From NCBI GenBank assembly GCA_021795255.1, contig JAJYPQ010000001.1, positions 1 through 47,538 on the forward strand: 47,538 bases of DNA, given 5' to 3'. The position numbers and the translations under genes were made by a program. The stretch's first letter is position 1, and the number at the start of each line of letters is the position of its first letter. Shown here piece after piece: positions 9,676-18,640 of this stretch. This DNA is from Pseudomonadota bacterium. Lineage in GTDB: Bacteria; Pseudomonadota; Gammaproteobacteria; Acidiferrobacterales; Acidiferrobacteraceae. The notes under the pieces were generated by a model, which did not search any database, was not told the DNA's origin, and saw nothing but the letters and a program-made list of their open reading frames with translations.

Positions 9676-10251
9676 TTAAAACCGGAAGAGCAGGCTTCCG
9701 CTGTAAAGCTGGGTGTTGTTATTCGGGATCCGGAACTCCTGCCATTGACCTCGAAGCGCGATATTGCGGACAAAGTAGTACTGGACGCCTGCGCCATAGT
9801 CTGGGTGCGTACCATCATGCTGTATGGTTGTCGACGTGGGCGTAACAGTCCGGGTCCGAAACCGCGAGGCCCCGCCCTCGATAAACAGCGCAAAACGAGA
9901 CGTGAACGGGAAACTGAGCAGAGCGTTCGCGTCATAACCACGATTGCGAACCGTCTCCGAGCCAAAAACGGTCGAAACCGAGTCTGTGCCCAGGCTTTGA
10001 TAGCCCCCTTGAATAGCAAAATAGCGATCGAAGGCGTAGCCCACGTAGGCCTTCCAAGCCGCGTGCCCATGGGTAACATTAACAAAAGGGCGGGGGAGGT
10101 TCGAACTGATATTGCGGTTATCGGCCCAGCCGCCGCCCGCACCCACATAAAGGCCAGATGCGCTGGACGAATAATGGGCCGATGCTACAAGGGGAACACA
10201 CAGAGCTGAAACGGCGATAGTTGATTTCATAAGCTTGTTTATTCGGGTCAT
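9676..10251 (-). CDS. OmpA-like outer-membrane beta-barrel protein
   Basis: 191 residues from the ATG at 10251, which has a perfect AGGAGG about 9 nt upstream; the frame is open further up but lacks a better start. A signal peptide (STIAVSALCVPLVASA) precedes alternating strands typical of an eight-stranded porin-like/OmpA transmembrane barrel: GLYVGAGGGWADNR, YVGYAFDRYFAIQGGY, a repeat of this pattern, and the C-terminal LLFRF ending in Phe as needed for BAM recognition. No peptidoglycan-binding OmpA domain is present. The function cannot be set from sequence; it is a small surface barrel of the outer membrane. Confidence 0.85.
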   Translation of the reverse strand: MTRINKLMKSTIAVSALCVPLVASAHYSSSASGLYVGAGGGWADNRNISSNLPRPFVNVTHGHAAWKAYVGYAFDRYFAIQGGYQSLGTDSVSTVFGSETVRNRGYDANALLSFPFTSRFALFIEGGASRFRTRTVTPTSTTIQHDGTHPDYGAGVQYYFVRNIALRGQWQEFRIPNNNTQLYSGSLLFRF

Positions 10252-10276
10252 AGCTTGTTCCCTCCTATCGGACTCG

Positions 10277-10308
10277 GGCGATTGAAGACATAACAGCGCC
10301 CAATCGCC
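10277..10308. repeat. 8-bp inverted repeat in the 5' region of the Omp gene
   Basis: GGCGATTG (10277-10284) and CAATCGCC (10301-10308) are perfect inverted copies separated by 16 bp, 26 to 57 nt upstream of the Omp start. It could be an operator or a leader hairpin. Nothing else supports either. Confidence 0.35.
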
Positions 10309-10344
10309 GGCCATCATAAAAAAATCACGAAACGGTCGCATCCG

Positions 10345-11130
10345 CCTTTAAGTCATGAACTCGTCAAGGCCTTCGGGGAACGATGGGGACGGCCCCCGGA
10401 AAAATCAAGGTCAAACTCGGCCCATCGGTCAGAGTAAGGGCCCGCAGACCAAACCCTGCTGTAGGTCTTAATGAACGGCGCCGCTAGGTTCCGCCGGCAG
10501 AATCGAAAGAGCGTACCGATTGATCCAACACCATATAACGACCGGTAAACATTCGATGACCGGCCGCATCCCGCTCGCCCTTCGTCGCGCCTCGCAGAAA
10601 GGGATGGTCGAACCCGGGACACGGGCCCGTCTGGGATCTCGCCAACAGAAGGCACGAGCTGGCATTCCGATTTGTCGAAGCGATTCGGACATTTTCCCTT
10701 TAATCTGAGGCTTTGATTGAGGTTTTAGGATAAAGCCAGTCTTTGCCCCTCTCCCGACCAGGATCGGAGCTTCACGAGCAACGTCTTTTTGCGGGATGTT
10801 GTCGAAAACCCAAACCATTCACAGCGCGACGGGCACTACGTCACGCAGGAGGGCGTGCGTCGACTACAGCCACCACGATGCCTCAACCGCTAGTCGGATC
10901 GGGCCTAGGATAGCGCGAGCCGTGGCGCAACGATCATGGTAAAATTGCGCGAAAAAGAAAACGTCAAAGACACTGAGCCGGAACAACGGCCCTGATCCGC
11001 TTCACGCAGCAGATTTAGCCTCTTAAACTCCCGGTATCAAGATCTTGATGGAGAAAGCCGCTACAACCTGCCTATCGCTGATCACTGCGTAAGCCGGGCA
11101 TAGTGCCAAACATAACGGAGCACGGAGACT
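10345..11130. other. Intergenic stretch with no recognisable gene
   Basis: About 790 bp between the Omp gene promoter region and the PaiB-like ORF. Several open frames of 60-116 codons exist on both strands (for example 10468-10818 minus), but none has a recognisable family pattern or a good ribosome site, and their residue make-up is that of chance translation. A 6-bp inverted repeat GCGCAA/TTGCGC lies at 10925-10950. The stretch may hold decayed genes beyond recognition. Confidence 0.5.
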
Positions 11131-11421
11131 GTGATGTACTGTCCTGACTCGTTTGTAGAGACTCGCCACGAGGTTTTAGGCGCATTGATTGAGCGTTATC
11201 CCCTTGCAACGCTGATCAGTATGGCCAGGCATGGCCCCGAGGCAAATCATATTCCTTTGTACCTAGCACCCGGCAAAGGATCACGCCCGGTGCTGCAGGG
11301 GCACGTGGCGCGCGCTAATCCGCTGTGGCGGGAGGCGCCCCCAGAGGGGGGAGTATTGGTCACGGCTGAATACCTGTTGGCCAGCTTAAAAGACGGCAGA
11401 AAGGAGCGTCCCGGATCATGA
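11131..11421 (+). pseudogene. Truncated PaiB-like FMN-binding regulator
   Basis: 96 codons. The first 76 match the N-terminus of the PaiB/FMN-binding negative transcriptional regulator family (MYCPDSFVETRHEVLGAL, then EANHIPLYL and GHVARANPLWREA). Family members are about 200 residues; the part with the FMN-contacting HPT and WK motifs is missing and replaced by about 20 unrelated residues. A ribosome site GGAG stands 6 nt before the double ATG, so it may still be translated. Its stop overlaps the start of the DJ-1/PfpI gene (ATGA), so the remnant may now act only as a translated leader. I treat it as a broken gene. Confidence 0.65.
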
Positions 11422-12125
11422 TTACTGCGGGCTTTCTGGTGTTCCCAGGCGTGCAACTACTGGATGTGGCGGGACCCTATGAAATATTGTCCGCGCTGCC
11501 CGATTGCGATACCCGGCTTTTCTGGAAGACCCGGGAACCGGTAGCCTGTTCGGCGGGCATGCGCTTTTACCCGACCGCGACATTGGAAGACGGGCCGTTG
11601 GTGGACGTGCTTTGCATTCCCGGTGGTATCGGAATAAACCCCTTGCTGCTTGATAAGGACGTGCGAGCATGGGTGCAGCGCCAAGCGGCGGCGGCAAAGT
11701 TTGTCACCTCAGTCTGCACTGGTGCCCTGCTACTCGGGGTTGCCGGGTTACTTGCCGGGCGGCGCGCCACGACGCATTGGCGTTACCACGACCTTCTCGC
11801 CCGATTCGGCGCCATACCCGTCAAGGAGCGTGTGGTCCAGGACGGCAATCTGATCACCGGTGGCGGTGTTACCGCTGGAATAGACTTTGGTCTCGTAATG
11901 GTCGCTGCCCTGCGCGGTCAAGCCGCAGCGGAAGAGATTCAACTGGCCCTGGAATATGCGCCCAAGCCACCTTTCCAGGCCGGCAATCCGGAAGATGCGC
12001 CCAACGACATCTTGGAGGTCGTCCGATGCCGTACGGGAACCGTGCGCGCCGAACGTGAGCAGATCATAGGTACATGGCAAAACCATTCCGGTACGTCTGT
12101 CGGTCAGATAGGGGCGAAGATATGA
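11418..12125 (+). CDS. DJ-1/PfpI family protein, isonitrile-hydratase-like
   Basis: 235 residues. The DJ-1/PfpI fold is clear: FLVFPGVQLLDVAGPYE at the N-terminus, VLCIPGG (residues 64-70), and the nucleophile elbow SVCTGALLLG with Cys100. The region GLLAGRRATTHW and ITGGGVTAGIDFGL are typical of the InhA isonitrile hydratase/AraC-N-terminal subgroup, but there is no helix-turn-helix domain. An enzyme acting on small molecules is likely; substrate unknown. It is coupled by ATGA overlaps to the PaiB remnant before it and the acetyltransferase after it. Confidence 0.85.
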   Translation: MITAGFLVFPGVQLLDVAGPYEILSALPDCDTRLFWKTREPVACSAGMRFYPTATLEDGPLVDVLCIPGGIGINPLLLDKDVRAWVQRQAAAAKFVTSVCTGALLLGVAGLLAGRRATTHWRYHDLLARFGAIPVKERVVQDGNLITGGGVTAGIDFGLVMVAALRGQAAAEEIQLALEYAPKPPFQAGNPEDAPNDILEVVRCRTGTVRAEREQIIGTWQNHSGTSVGQIGAKI

Positions 12126-12625
12126 TTTGCGCAGCTCTCATTCGTGAATTGCGACAGGATGACGATTCTGCTTACCGTTCACTGTGGCGTGATGCCTTGT
12201 GCCAACATGCGCAGTATTTCCGCACAGCCGCAGAAGACAATGTCCCTGCGGGCATTCCCACCCGAGAAGCGAAAGACAGCTTTACCTTAGGCGCTTTCGA
12301 TAACGATGTCCTAGTCGGAATTGTCAGTCTGGAGCGGGATCTCGGTGTGAAGTTGCGACACAAGGCGTTGCTCTCTCGTATGTTCGTTACACCGAAGGTC
12401 GCCGGCTGCGGCATCGGTAAATCGATGGTACAAGCGGTGCTCGACAGAGCACGTGGCGTTGATGATTTACGCTATATTTATCTGACCGTCCTGGAACAGA
12501 ATCAGCGGGCGCGGAATCTATACCGATCTTTGAGCTTTGTGGATTTTGCGCTAGAGCCACAGGCCGTTCGAATGGGCGGAAAGTATGTGGGTGAGGTGCG
12601 CATGATGCGATTCCTCAGAAAATGA
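12122..12625 (+). CDS. GNAT-family N-acetyltransferase
   Basis: 167 residues from the ATG at 12122. This start overlaps the DJ-1 stop (ATGA) and removes 16 residues of a longer frame that are shared with the DJ-1 gene. The GNAT core is visible: beta-strand LSRMFVTP, acetyl-CoA pyrophosphate loop VAGCGIGKSMVQAVL, and the C-terminal YLTVLEQNQRARNLYRSLSF. It transfers an acetyl group from acetyl-CoA to an amine; the acceptor is unknown. Last gene of a three-gene coupled set. Confidence 0.85.
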   Translation: MICAALIRELRQDDDSAYRSLWRDALCQHAQYFRTAAEDNVPAGIPTREAKDSFTLGAFDNDVLVGIVSLERDLGVKLRHKALLSRMFVTPKVAGCGIGKSMVQAVLDRARGVDDLRYIYLTVLEQNQRARNLYRSLSFVDFALEPQAVRMGGKYVGEVRMMRFLRK

Positions 12626-12820
12626 GAAGCCTTAGGCCGGTGTAGTGCCCGGTTCATGTCTTTGGTCGCCAGGGCACGTCGGAACTCACGCCCTATTGCG
12701 ACAAGCGCAAGACCCAGAAACCGGGTGTTGCCAGAGTCGGATGGCGCATGGGGTTTATTCGTTTTGAGTTGCGCCATTGCACGATAATGGCTTGTATATA
12801 AGGACTAAATCAGAGCTGCT

Positions 12821-13030
12821 TTAGGTTTCTAGTTGATGGCACACCGCTTCGATGTTATGGCCATCAGGGACGATAACGAATGCTCCGTAGTAACTGGGGT
12901 GACAGATTTCCCTGATGCCCGGGCGTCCGTTGTCTTTGCCGCCGGCCTTGATCGCGGCCTCATAGAACGCGTTAACCTGCGCGGTTCTCCGCGACGAAGG
13001 CGAGGAGTAGGCGCGCCATACACACTTCGA
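12821..13030 (-). pseudogene. C-terminal fragment of a VOC (glyoxalase-fold) protein
   Basis: About 65 codons match the C-terminal half of a glyoxalase/bleomycin-resistance (VOC) protein: VNAFYEAAIKAGGKDNG, then YYGAFVI, and DGHNIEAVCH, which carries the metal-binding Glu of the fold. Family members have about 125-130 residues. The N-terminal half with the first His ligand is absent and the sequence upstream is unrelated, so it cannot form the two-motif fold alone. It lies just downstream of higBA. Confidence 0.65.
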
Positions 13031-13087
13031 TACTGGCCTCAATTTTCTGGCGACCTGATGTGGACCCAACCCTTGGCCGCACCCTTG

Positions 13088-13393
13088 CTACGCCGGATAT
13101 TCCTGCACGCGCTTTGCGATCTCATCGCCAATCGTGCGCTGGGCCACCCGCAGGTCGTATTCGACTTGCAAGCCCATCCAGGTCTGCGGCGAGACACCAA
13201 AGTACTTGCCGAGGCGCAAAGCCGTGTCGGCGGTGACCGCGCGCTTGCCGTTGACGATGGCGCTGATGCGGCCCGGTGGAACGACGATGTCGCGGGCCAG
13301 CCGGTTGATACTGATGTCCTGAGGCTTCATAAAGTCTTCAAGCAGAATTTCGCCCGGATGAATCGGTTCAAGTCGCTTGTGTTTGGCGCTCAT
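13088..13393 (-). CDS. higA: HigA-family antitoxin
   Basis: 101 residues of the HigA addiction-module antitoxin family, an XRE-type helix-turn-helix protein. The N-terminus has the diagnostic IHPGEILLEDFMKP, then the HTH (ISINRLARDIVVPPGRISAIVNGKR) and the trailing TALRLGKYFGVSPQTWM. It neutralises HigB by binding and represses the operon. It lies 8 nt after the higB stop, in the toxin-first order typical of higBA. The palindrome upstream of higB is its likely operator. Confidence 0.93.
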   Translation of the reverse strand: MSAKHKRLEPIHPGEILLEDFMKPQDISINRLARDIVVPPGRISAIVNGKRAVTADTALRLGKYFGVSPQTWMGLQVEYDLRVAQRTIGDEIAKRVQEYPA

Positions 13394-13401
13394 GCATCAC
13401 C

Positions 13402-13680
13402 TCAATGATAGTCCACGATCTCCACATCCCAGGCATCTCCGTCCTGCCGCCGAAAGCATATTCGCCACTGGTCGTTGATGCGGATGCTGTACTGTCCCTT
13501 ACGGTCACCTTTCAAGGCCTCCAACCGATTGCCGGGCGGGGCCTTCAGATCCTCAAGGCGCTGCACTTGATGCGGGTACAGGAGCTTTCGGCGGGCAACC
13601 CGTTCGATGGCTCGGAATCGCGGGACGTCCTCATCGTTGAAGAGGACCTCGGTCCGAGCATCGCGGAAGGAATTGATCAT
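13402..13680 (-). CDS. higB: HigB/RelE-type mRNA interferase toxin
   Basis: 92 residues, family length. Typical features are the N-terminal MINSFRD, LKAPPGNRLEALKGDRKGQYSIRINDQWRICF and the C-terminal DVEIVDYH. The conserved Arg and His cluster used for ribosome-dependent mRNA cleavage is kept, so the toxin appears intact. The ATG at 13680 has no Shine-Dalgarno sequence and a candidate -10 box only about 12 nt upstream, which hints at a leaderless or nearly leaderless transcript. It is flanked by a recJ remnant upstream. Confidence 0.93.
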   Translation of the reverse strand: MINSFRDARTEVLFNDEDVPRFRAIERVARRKLLYPHQVQRLEDLKAPPGNRLEALKGDRKGQYSIRINDQWRICFRRQDGDAWDVEIVDYH

Positions 13681-13693
13681 CGTTCGCTAAGTA

Positions 13694-13712
13694 TATTACG
13701 CGTCGCGTAATA
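13694..13712. promoter_or_regulatory. Perfect 19-bp palindromic operator upstream of higB
   Basis: TATTACGCG, one central base, then CGCGTAATA: nine of nine arm positions pair. It sits 14 nt before the higB ATG. On the minus strand its distal arm contains TAATAT, a good -10 box, so repressor bound there would block RNA polymerase. This is the expected site for autoregulation by HigA or the HigBA complex. Confidence 0.75.
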
Positions 13713-13737
13713 GGTAAATCCGAGCCAAGGACTCCTG

Positions 13738-14340
13738 TTATTGGGGGACACAAAACGTGGGTGATCGGCAAAACGCGCTCGATCGCCAATTGGACCGATT
13801 CGCGGCCCTGATAACGATTGGGGGCGAGGCGGTATACGAGCCGCACGGGGCCTGACGTCGGGCGTCGCCCGAGGCGCGCCTGACACTGGAAGGCGATCGC
13901 TTCCAAGGTCCACCGTCGGCCGTCTTGAGAGTGGGCTTGGCGCGCAAACGTTCCGACAGGACCCATACACCGATCACGGTAAAATCTTCTACGAACAGAG
14001 GCGCGGAAAATTCTGGCTTGCAAAGGGCCTCCAGGGCCCGCGCGGTCTCCAAGGTACGCTTGTGGGCCGCAAGCGCGCCGTTTGTGAAGATCGCATCACA
14101 AAAGAGATCCGGCTTAGTCTGCTCAACGACCGCGGCCTCCATTACGTCTATAAAGCCCAGGAGACGGTCGGATGCGACATAGACCCGTGGCCTGAGCGTG
14201 TCTCCCAAAACACACCACAAGGGCCGGCGGCAAGTTCCGGCCGACAAGTGGTGGTCGGTGACGATGGCCGGGATGCCGGCGACCTGCAACTAGGCGATAC
14301 TGTCGCGGGTGGCCGTGCCGTTGTCGACAGTCAGGACCCA
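13738..14340 (-). pseudogene. recJ: recJ remnant with internal deletion, stop and frameshift
   Basis: Three pieces of the single-strand exonuclease RecJ can be read. First, VLTVDNGTATRDSIA, an in-frame TAG at 14290-14292, and LQVAGIPAIVTDHHL: this is the DHH-domain segment. Second, without the several hundred residues that should follow, AIFTNGALAA and TLETARALEAL, then FSAPLFVEDFTV from the C-terminal region. Third, after a frameshift near 13920, LEAIAFQCQA and VRLVYRLAPNRYQGR from the OB-fold end. The catalytic core is missing, so it is dead. The 5' break point lies inside the 36-bp palindrome. Confidence 0.75.
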
Positions 14341-14368
14341 CCCTGGTGTCGACACCAGGGTGGGTCCT
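14333..14368. repeat. 36-bp perfect palindrome without loop
   Basis: Left arm AGGACCCACCCTGGTGTC (14333-14350) and right arm GACACCAGGGTGGGTCCT (14351-14368) are exact inverted copies with no spacer. No T-run follows on either strand, so it is not a standard intrinsic terminator. The recJ homology starts inside its left arm, which suggests that it marks a rearrangement joint. Confidence 0.9.
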
Positions 14369-14656
14369 AGGAATCATTCGGTAGTCTAGCGACCCTTATT
14401 CCCCTGGGCCGGGGGCCCCTTGGACACGACCAAGCAGGCCGTCGCTGAAAGGAATCGTCTCTCCGAAACTACCTTATCCTTGCCATGAGTATAGGCTACG
14501 CTACGTCCCATAGGGCTTCTGGCCATAGAGCCGAAGCGGCCAAGAGGCTAGCCTAAATCTTTGCGCGGACCGATGAGTAACGACCTGACCGGCCTGGACC
14601 ACGGTTCTGGACGCGGATCGTGGCGGGATAACTGGCAGCTCGTTTAGCGCTGTCCG
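14369..14656. other. Intergenic stretch with no recognisable gene
   Basis: About 290 bp between the palindrome and rlmI. A short GC-rich inverted repeat (GGGCC/GGCCC near 14406-14418) is visible. No coding pattern, RNA gene or clear terminator was seen. Confidence 0.5.
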
Positions 14657-15853
14657 TCACTGGTCGCTAAAAACCCGCGCCATAACGACTTTCAAATAGG
14701 CCGTCTCGGGGATGGCCGGGTGAATCGGGTGGTCAGGGCCCTGTCCGCCTTCCTCCACAAGCTGAACTCTGCGTCCCACACGCTGGGCCGCCTGAGCTAT
14801 AAGCCGGGGCAGACTCTGGCGTTCGAGATGATGGGAGCACGAGGCGGACAAAAGCAAGCCCTCCTCGGAGAGCAGGCCCAGAGCCGCCTGATTGAGGCGC
14901 TGGTACGCGGCGAGGCCGGCGTCATAATCCTTGCGTCGCTTAATGAGTGCCGGAGGATCAAGCACCACCACATCAAAGCGCGCGCCCTCGTCGCGCAAGT
15001 CCTTCAGCACCGCAAAAGCATCCCCAGGACGTGTCTCGACGCGCGCAGCAAGGCCGTTATCGGAAGCATTCTGAAGAACGTAGGATAAGGCACGCTCGGA
15101 TCCATCCACGCAAGTGACATGGTCGGCACCGTGACGAGCGGCTTGTATTCCGAAACCACCCACGTAACTGAAGAGATCAAGGACGCGACACCCTGACACA
15201 TAAGGGAGGAGTCGCATGCGATTCGGCCGCTGGTCGTAGAACCAACCCGTCTTTTGCCCCTCTCTCAGCGACACCCGGAATCGGCAGCTGCCTTCATTGA
15301 CCGTAACCTCCGCCGGCGGCTCACCAAGCCCGGCCTCGACATAGGACGGCAAGCCCTCGAGGGCCCGGCTGCCTGTGTCGTTGCGTAAGAGTATGCTGGC
15401 CGGGCGCAACACCGCATCCAAGGCCTCAATCACCTGGGGTTTCAGTTTTTCCATCCCCGCCGTCGTTATTTGGACGACTAGCACACTGTCGTAGCGATCC
15501 ACGACCAGGCCGGGCAGGCCATCGGCCTCCCCAAACACCAGGCGATAAAATGGTTCTCGGTTAAAACGCTCTCGCCACAGAAGGGCCGCCCGCAGGCGTC
15601 GCACCAAAAACTCGCGATCCACCAGGGTACGGTGATCAAGGCTCAATATCCGCACACTGATCAAAGATTGGGGATTGGCATAACCCATGCCCAGAACACG
15701 ACCATGCGCACTCTCAATGCATACGAGCTCGCCAGGAGACAAGGCGGTAAGCGGGGTAGCATCGCAATCGATCTCATTACTAAAAATCCAGAGATGACCA
15801 GCTCGTAGGCGGCGATCTTCACGCGGCTTTAGTCGGACCGTGGCGAGAGGCAT
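14657..15853 (-). CDS. rlmI: 23S rRNA m5C methyltransferase, RlmI type
   Basis: 398 residues from the ATG at 15853. The N-terminal PUA domain begins [24 protein letters not shown] central EEHEY-like domain holds [14 protein letters not shown]. The C-terminal Rossmann methyltransferase has [16 protein letters not shown] (SAM-binding), DVVVLDPP (motif IV) and SASCSHHL with the catalytic Cys. It methylates a cytosine in 23S rRNA (C1962 in E. coli) using SAM. The longer frame from 15961 adds a hydrophobic stretch that is antisense to the neighbouring gene and was rejected. Confidence 0.9.
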   Translation of the reverse strand: MPLATVRLKPREDRRLRAGHLWIFSNEIDCDATPLTALSPGELVCIESAHGRVLGMGYANPQSLISVRILSLDHRTLVDREFLVRRLRAALLWRERFNREPFYRLVFGEADGLPGLVVDRYDSVLVVQITTAGMEKLKPQVIEALDAVLRPASILLRNDTGSRALEGLPSYVEAGLGEPPAEVTVNEGSCRFRVSLREGQKTGWFYDQRPNRMRLLPYVSGCRVLDLFSYVGGFGIQAARHGADHVTCVDGSERALSYVLQNASDNGLAARVETRPGDAFAVLKDLRDEGARFDVVVLDPPALIKRRKDYDAGLAAYQRLNQAALGLLSEEGLLLSASCSHHLERQSLPRLIAQAAQRVGRRVQLVEEGGQGPDHPIHPAIPETAYLKVVMARVFSDQ

Positions 15854-15920
15854 AAGCGGATTATATAGGAAGAGGACGAGTAACGGGGCGAATGAGTACA
15901 ATAGAGTTTTGAGGAACTCC

Positions 15921-18026
15921 ATGGACATGACATCCAAGTCACCCCAGGCCAACAGGCTCATCGCGGAAACAAGCCCCTATTTGCGCCAACACGCTTATAA
16001 TCCGGTCGCGTGGCAACCCTGGGATGAAACGGCCCTGCAACAGGCTCGGTCCGAGGGCAAGCCGATCTTGCTCTCCATAGGCTATTCCGCTTGCCATTGG
16101 TGCCACGTCATGGCCCATGAATCATTTGAAGACGAGGCCGTGGCCGCGGTCATGAATCGGCTTTACGTCTGCATCAAGGTCGACCGCGAAGAGCGTCCCG
16201 ACCTCGATAAGATCTATCAGGCCGCCCACAACCTTCTCGCGCGCCGCGCCGGGGGTTGGCCCCTCACCATGTTCCTCGACCCTCACGACCTCACACCATT
16301 TTTTGGCGGCACCTATTTTCCGAAGTCGGCCCGCTTTGGTCTGCCAGCGTTCCCGGATCTGTTGATCCACATTGATCGCTATTACCGTGAACATCGAGAC
16401 GAGCTCGCCGAACAAGCTCCGCGTTTGCGGGCGGCATTGGTTGAACAAGAGAGCCGCGGAACGACGGTGTCCGGCGCCTCGCATAAAGGACTTCTCGACC
16501 AGGCGGTCGCGGAGCTCAAAAAACAATTCGACGCGAGTAACGGCGGGTTTGGCGATGCCCCGAAATTCCCGCACCCAACGGGCATCCGCCGCTTGCTTCT
16601 GGCCGCAGCCGAGAACGATGACAGCGAAGCCCTGCGCATGGCCGGCTTCACGCTACAAGCCATGTGCGACCGGGGTCTCTTTGACCATCTCGAGGGCGGC
16701 TTCTTTCGCTATAGCGTAGATGCGCACTGGCATATCCCTCATTTTGAGAAAATGCTCTATGACAACGCCCAGCTCATCCCCCTTTATGCGGAGGCCTTCA
16801 TCGCGACTCGAGAGCCCCGGTTCCGAGAGGCGGCGCTGGCAAGTGCCACCTGGGTGATCCAGGACATGCAGTCGCCGTCGGGCGCCTATTACGCAACGAT
16901 CGATGCCGATAGCGACGGCGAAGAGGGTGCTTTTTACCTTTGGCGGCGCGCCGAGTTCGAAGCGCCGTTGGCGGGAGAAGAGCGCATCGTTGCGGTGCCC
17001 TATTTTGGAATCAGCGGTCCGCCCAATTTCGAGGGCCATGCTTACCATCTCATGATCGCGACGCCACAGTCGATACTAAGCGAGCAGCTTTCGCTCCCGC
17101 TCGCGGAGGTCGAAAGACGGGTGGATACGGCAAGGCGCAAGCTCATCGCATCGCGCGCTACCCGCGCCCGCCCTGGGCGCGACGACAAAATCTTGACAGC
17201 CTGGAATGGCCTTATGATCAAGGGCATGGCTCGGGCTTCGCGCCTGCTCGCCGTTCCCCGGTTGCAGGATTCAGCGCGCGCGGCATTCACGGCCGTCCAA
17301 AACACGCTATGGAACGGGCAACGCCTTGCCGCCGTCACCAAGGACGGGCGCACGAGCCCATACGGGTACCTGGACGACTACGCCTTCTTACTGGATGCCA
17401 CCATGGAGCTTCTCATGAGCGAGTGGCAAGACGGCGATCTCGCGTTCGCCTTAGCGCTAGCGCATAGGCTTGTGGACGACTTCGCAGATGCGGCGGGCGG
17501 CGGCTTTTTCTTTACCCCTAAAGACCACGAGGCCCTGCTATACCGCCCGAAACCGTTTTCTGATGATGCCCTACCATCCGGCAATGGGGTGGTCGCGGCC
17601 AGCCTATTGCGCTTGAGCCACCTTATCGGAGAACCGACTTTTCATGACGTAGCCGAGGCCACGATCGCAGCCGGCAATGCCGACTTGGCGCGCTATCCCT
17701 CCATGCACGGAGCCTTATTGGAAGCCCTGGAAGACGCGCTTGCGCCGCCGCCTCTCATCATCCTGAGGGGCGAAGGTCGTGAACTCAAGGCATGGCACAG
17801 TCGCGCGCAGGAACAATTCGCGCCGCGACGCTCCGTCTTTGCGATTCCCAGCAACGCGCGCAACCTCCCAGCAGGGCTCGCGGCGCGCGCCCCGATCGGG
17901 CCGATTGTCGCTTACGCCTGTCACGGTTTGAGTTGTGAGGCACCCATTACCGATGCCCGAGCCTTTGATGAACTTTTAAAACGCACCGCGGCCTTAGAGC
18001 CGGCCACCCAGGGAGACCATCCATGA
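15921..18026 (+). CDS. SPATA20/YyaL-like protein: thioredoxin-like domain plus alpha/alpha toroid
   Basis: 701 residues from the ATG at 15921, which has GAGGA 5 nt upstream. The N-terminal DUF255 thioredoxin-like domain ([19 protein letters not shown]) holds the CHWC redox motif at residues 58-61 (SACHWCHVM). The rest is a six-hairpin glycosidase-like toroid with FHFEK-type motif [15 protein letters not shown] and [13 protein letters not shown]. The family is widespread but its substrate is unsettled; it is often called an N-acylglucosamine-epimerase-like thioredoxin protein. It is divergent from rlmI and coupled to the rhodanese gene by an ATGA overlap, which suggests a shared sulfur or redox role. 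Confidence 0.88.
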   Translation: MDMTSKSPQANRLIAETSPYLRQHAYNPVAWQPWDETALQQARSEGKPILLSIGYSACHWCHVMAHESFEDEAVAAVMNRLYVCIKVDREERPDLDKIYQAAHNLLARRAGGWPLTMFLDPHDLTPFFGGTYFPKSARFGLPAFPDLLIHIDRYYREHRDELAEQAPRLRAALVEQESRGTTVSGASHKGLLDQAVAELKKQFDASNGGFGDAPKFPHPTGIRRLLLAAAENDDSEALRMAGFTLQAMCDRGLFDHLEGGFFRYSVDAHWHIPHFEKMLYDNAQLIPLYAEAFIATREPRFREAALASATWVIQDMQSPSGAYYATIDADSDGEEGAFYLWRRAEFEAPLAGEERIVAVPYFGISGPPNFEGHAYHLMIATPQSILSEQLSLPLAEVERRVDTARRKLIASRATRARPGRDDKILTAWNGLMIKGMARASRLLAVPRLQDSARAAFTAVQNTLWNGQRLAAVTKDGRTSPYGYLDDYAFLLDATMELLMSEWQDGDLAFALALAHRLVDDFADAAGGGFFFTPKDHEALLYRPKPFSDDALPSGNGVVAASLLRLSHLIGEPTFHDVAEATIAAGNADLARYPSMHGALLEALEDALAPPPLIILRGEGRELKAWHSRAQEQFAPRRSVFAIPSNARNLPAGLAARAPIGPIVAYACHGLSCEAPITDARAFDELLKRTAALEPATQGDHP

Positions 18027-18415
18027 CCATGAGTCTTGGCGACTTCGTAGCCGAAGCTCGTCGCCGCATTACGGAGATCACCGCCGACGAGGTCGATTTG
18101 TTACTTGAGAATCACGAGCGGATATTGTTAGTCGATGTCCGTGAGCCTGCCGAGTACGACGGCGGCCATATCCCTGGCGCTATCCCGATACCGCGCGGCC
18201 TTCTTGAGGGCGCTGCGGACACCAACAGCAAGCATCGCGTCGCCGAACTCTGCGTGGCGCGCGATAGCATCGTTATCGTCTACTGCGAATCGGGAGGCCG
18301 AAGCGCTCTGGCCGCCGATGTCTTACAAAAAATGGGCTTTGCCCAGGTGCGAAGCTTGGCGGGGGGTTGTGTTCTTTGGGAGGCGGAAGGCTATCCACTT
18401 ATAAAAAGCGCCTAG
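18023..18415 (+). CDS. Single-domain rhodanese-like sulfurtransferase
   Basis: 130 residues with one rhodanese domain: [19 protein letters not shown], and the active loop [10 protein letters not shown] with Cys88 carrying the persulfide. Such proteins move sulfane sulfur in the cytoplasm. No signal peptide. The start overlaps the stop of the SPATA20-like gene, so they form an operon. ATG codons 1 and 3 are both possible. Confidence 0.88.
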   Translation: MTMSLGDFVAEARRRITEITADEVDLLLENHERILLVDVREPAEYDGGHIPGAIPIPRGLLEGAADTNSKHRVAELCVARDSIVIVYCESGGRSALAADVLQKMGFAQVRSLAGGCVLWEAEGYPLIKSA

Positions 18416-18605
18416 GAAAGAACGCGGTAGCGAGAACAAAAGGGAGCGTACGGGGCAAGCATGAGGAGGCCTATCCAAGAGATGGTCATTTCCTACTCGT
18501 GGCCATAATAGCCTCAGTACCCAAACCGCGAGTTTCCCTCTTAGGCGCAACTCCTTGCATGCCCCCCCATTGAGTCCAGGTCATAGGCTCGAACGATACC
18601 AGTCC

Positions 18606-18632
18606 GGGAGAGCTATCGTCGATGGCTCTCCC
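18606..18632. terminator. 8-bp hairpin just beyond the unknown membrane protein gene
   Basis: GGGAGAGC (18606-18613) and GCTCTCCC (18625-18632) form a perfect stem with an 11-nt loop, 9 bp past the stop at 18641. No T-run follows on either strand, so it is at best a weak or Rho-assisted terminator. Confidence 0.35.
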
Positions 18633-18640
18633 CCTAATGA

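Noticed and set aside
9376..10209. 277-codon open frame on the plus strand
   Set aside because: Overlaps the aldehyde dehydrogenase and lies antisense to the Omp gene; basic, low-complexity translation.
10468..10818. 116-codon minus-strand frame in the 10.3-11.1 kb gap
   Set aside because: No ribosome site, no recognisable family and odd composition; kept only as part of the unexplained gap.
15840..18026. Longer start for the SPATA20-like gene at 15840
   Set aside because: It would overlap the divergent rlmI start, and the extra 27 residues are unlike the family; the ATG at 15921 has a good ribosome site.
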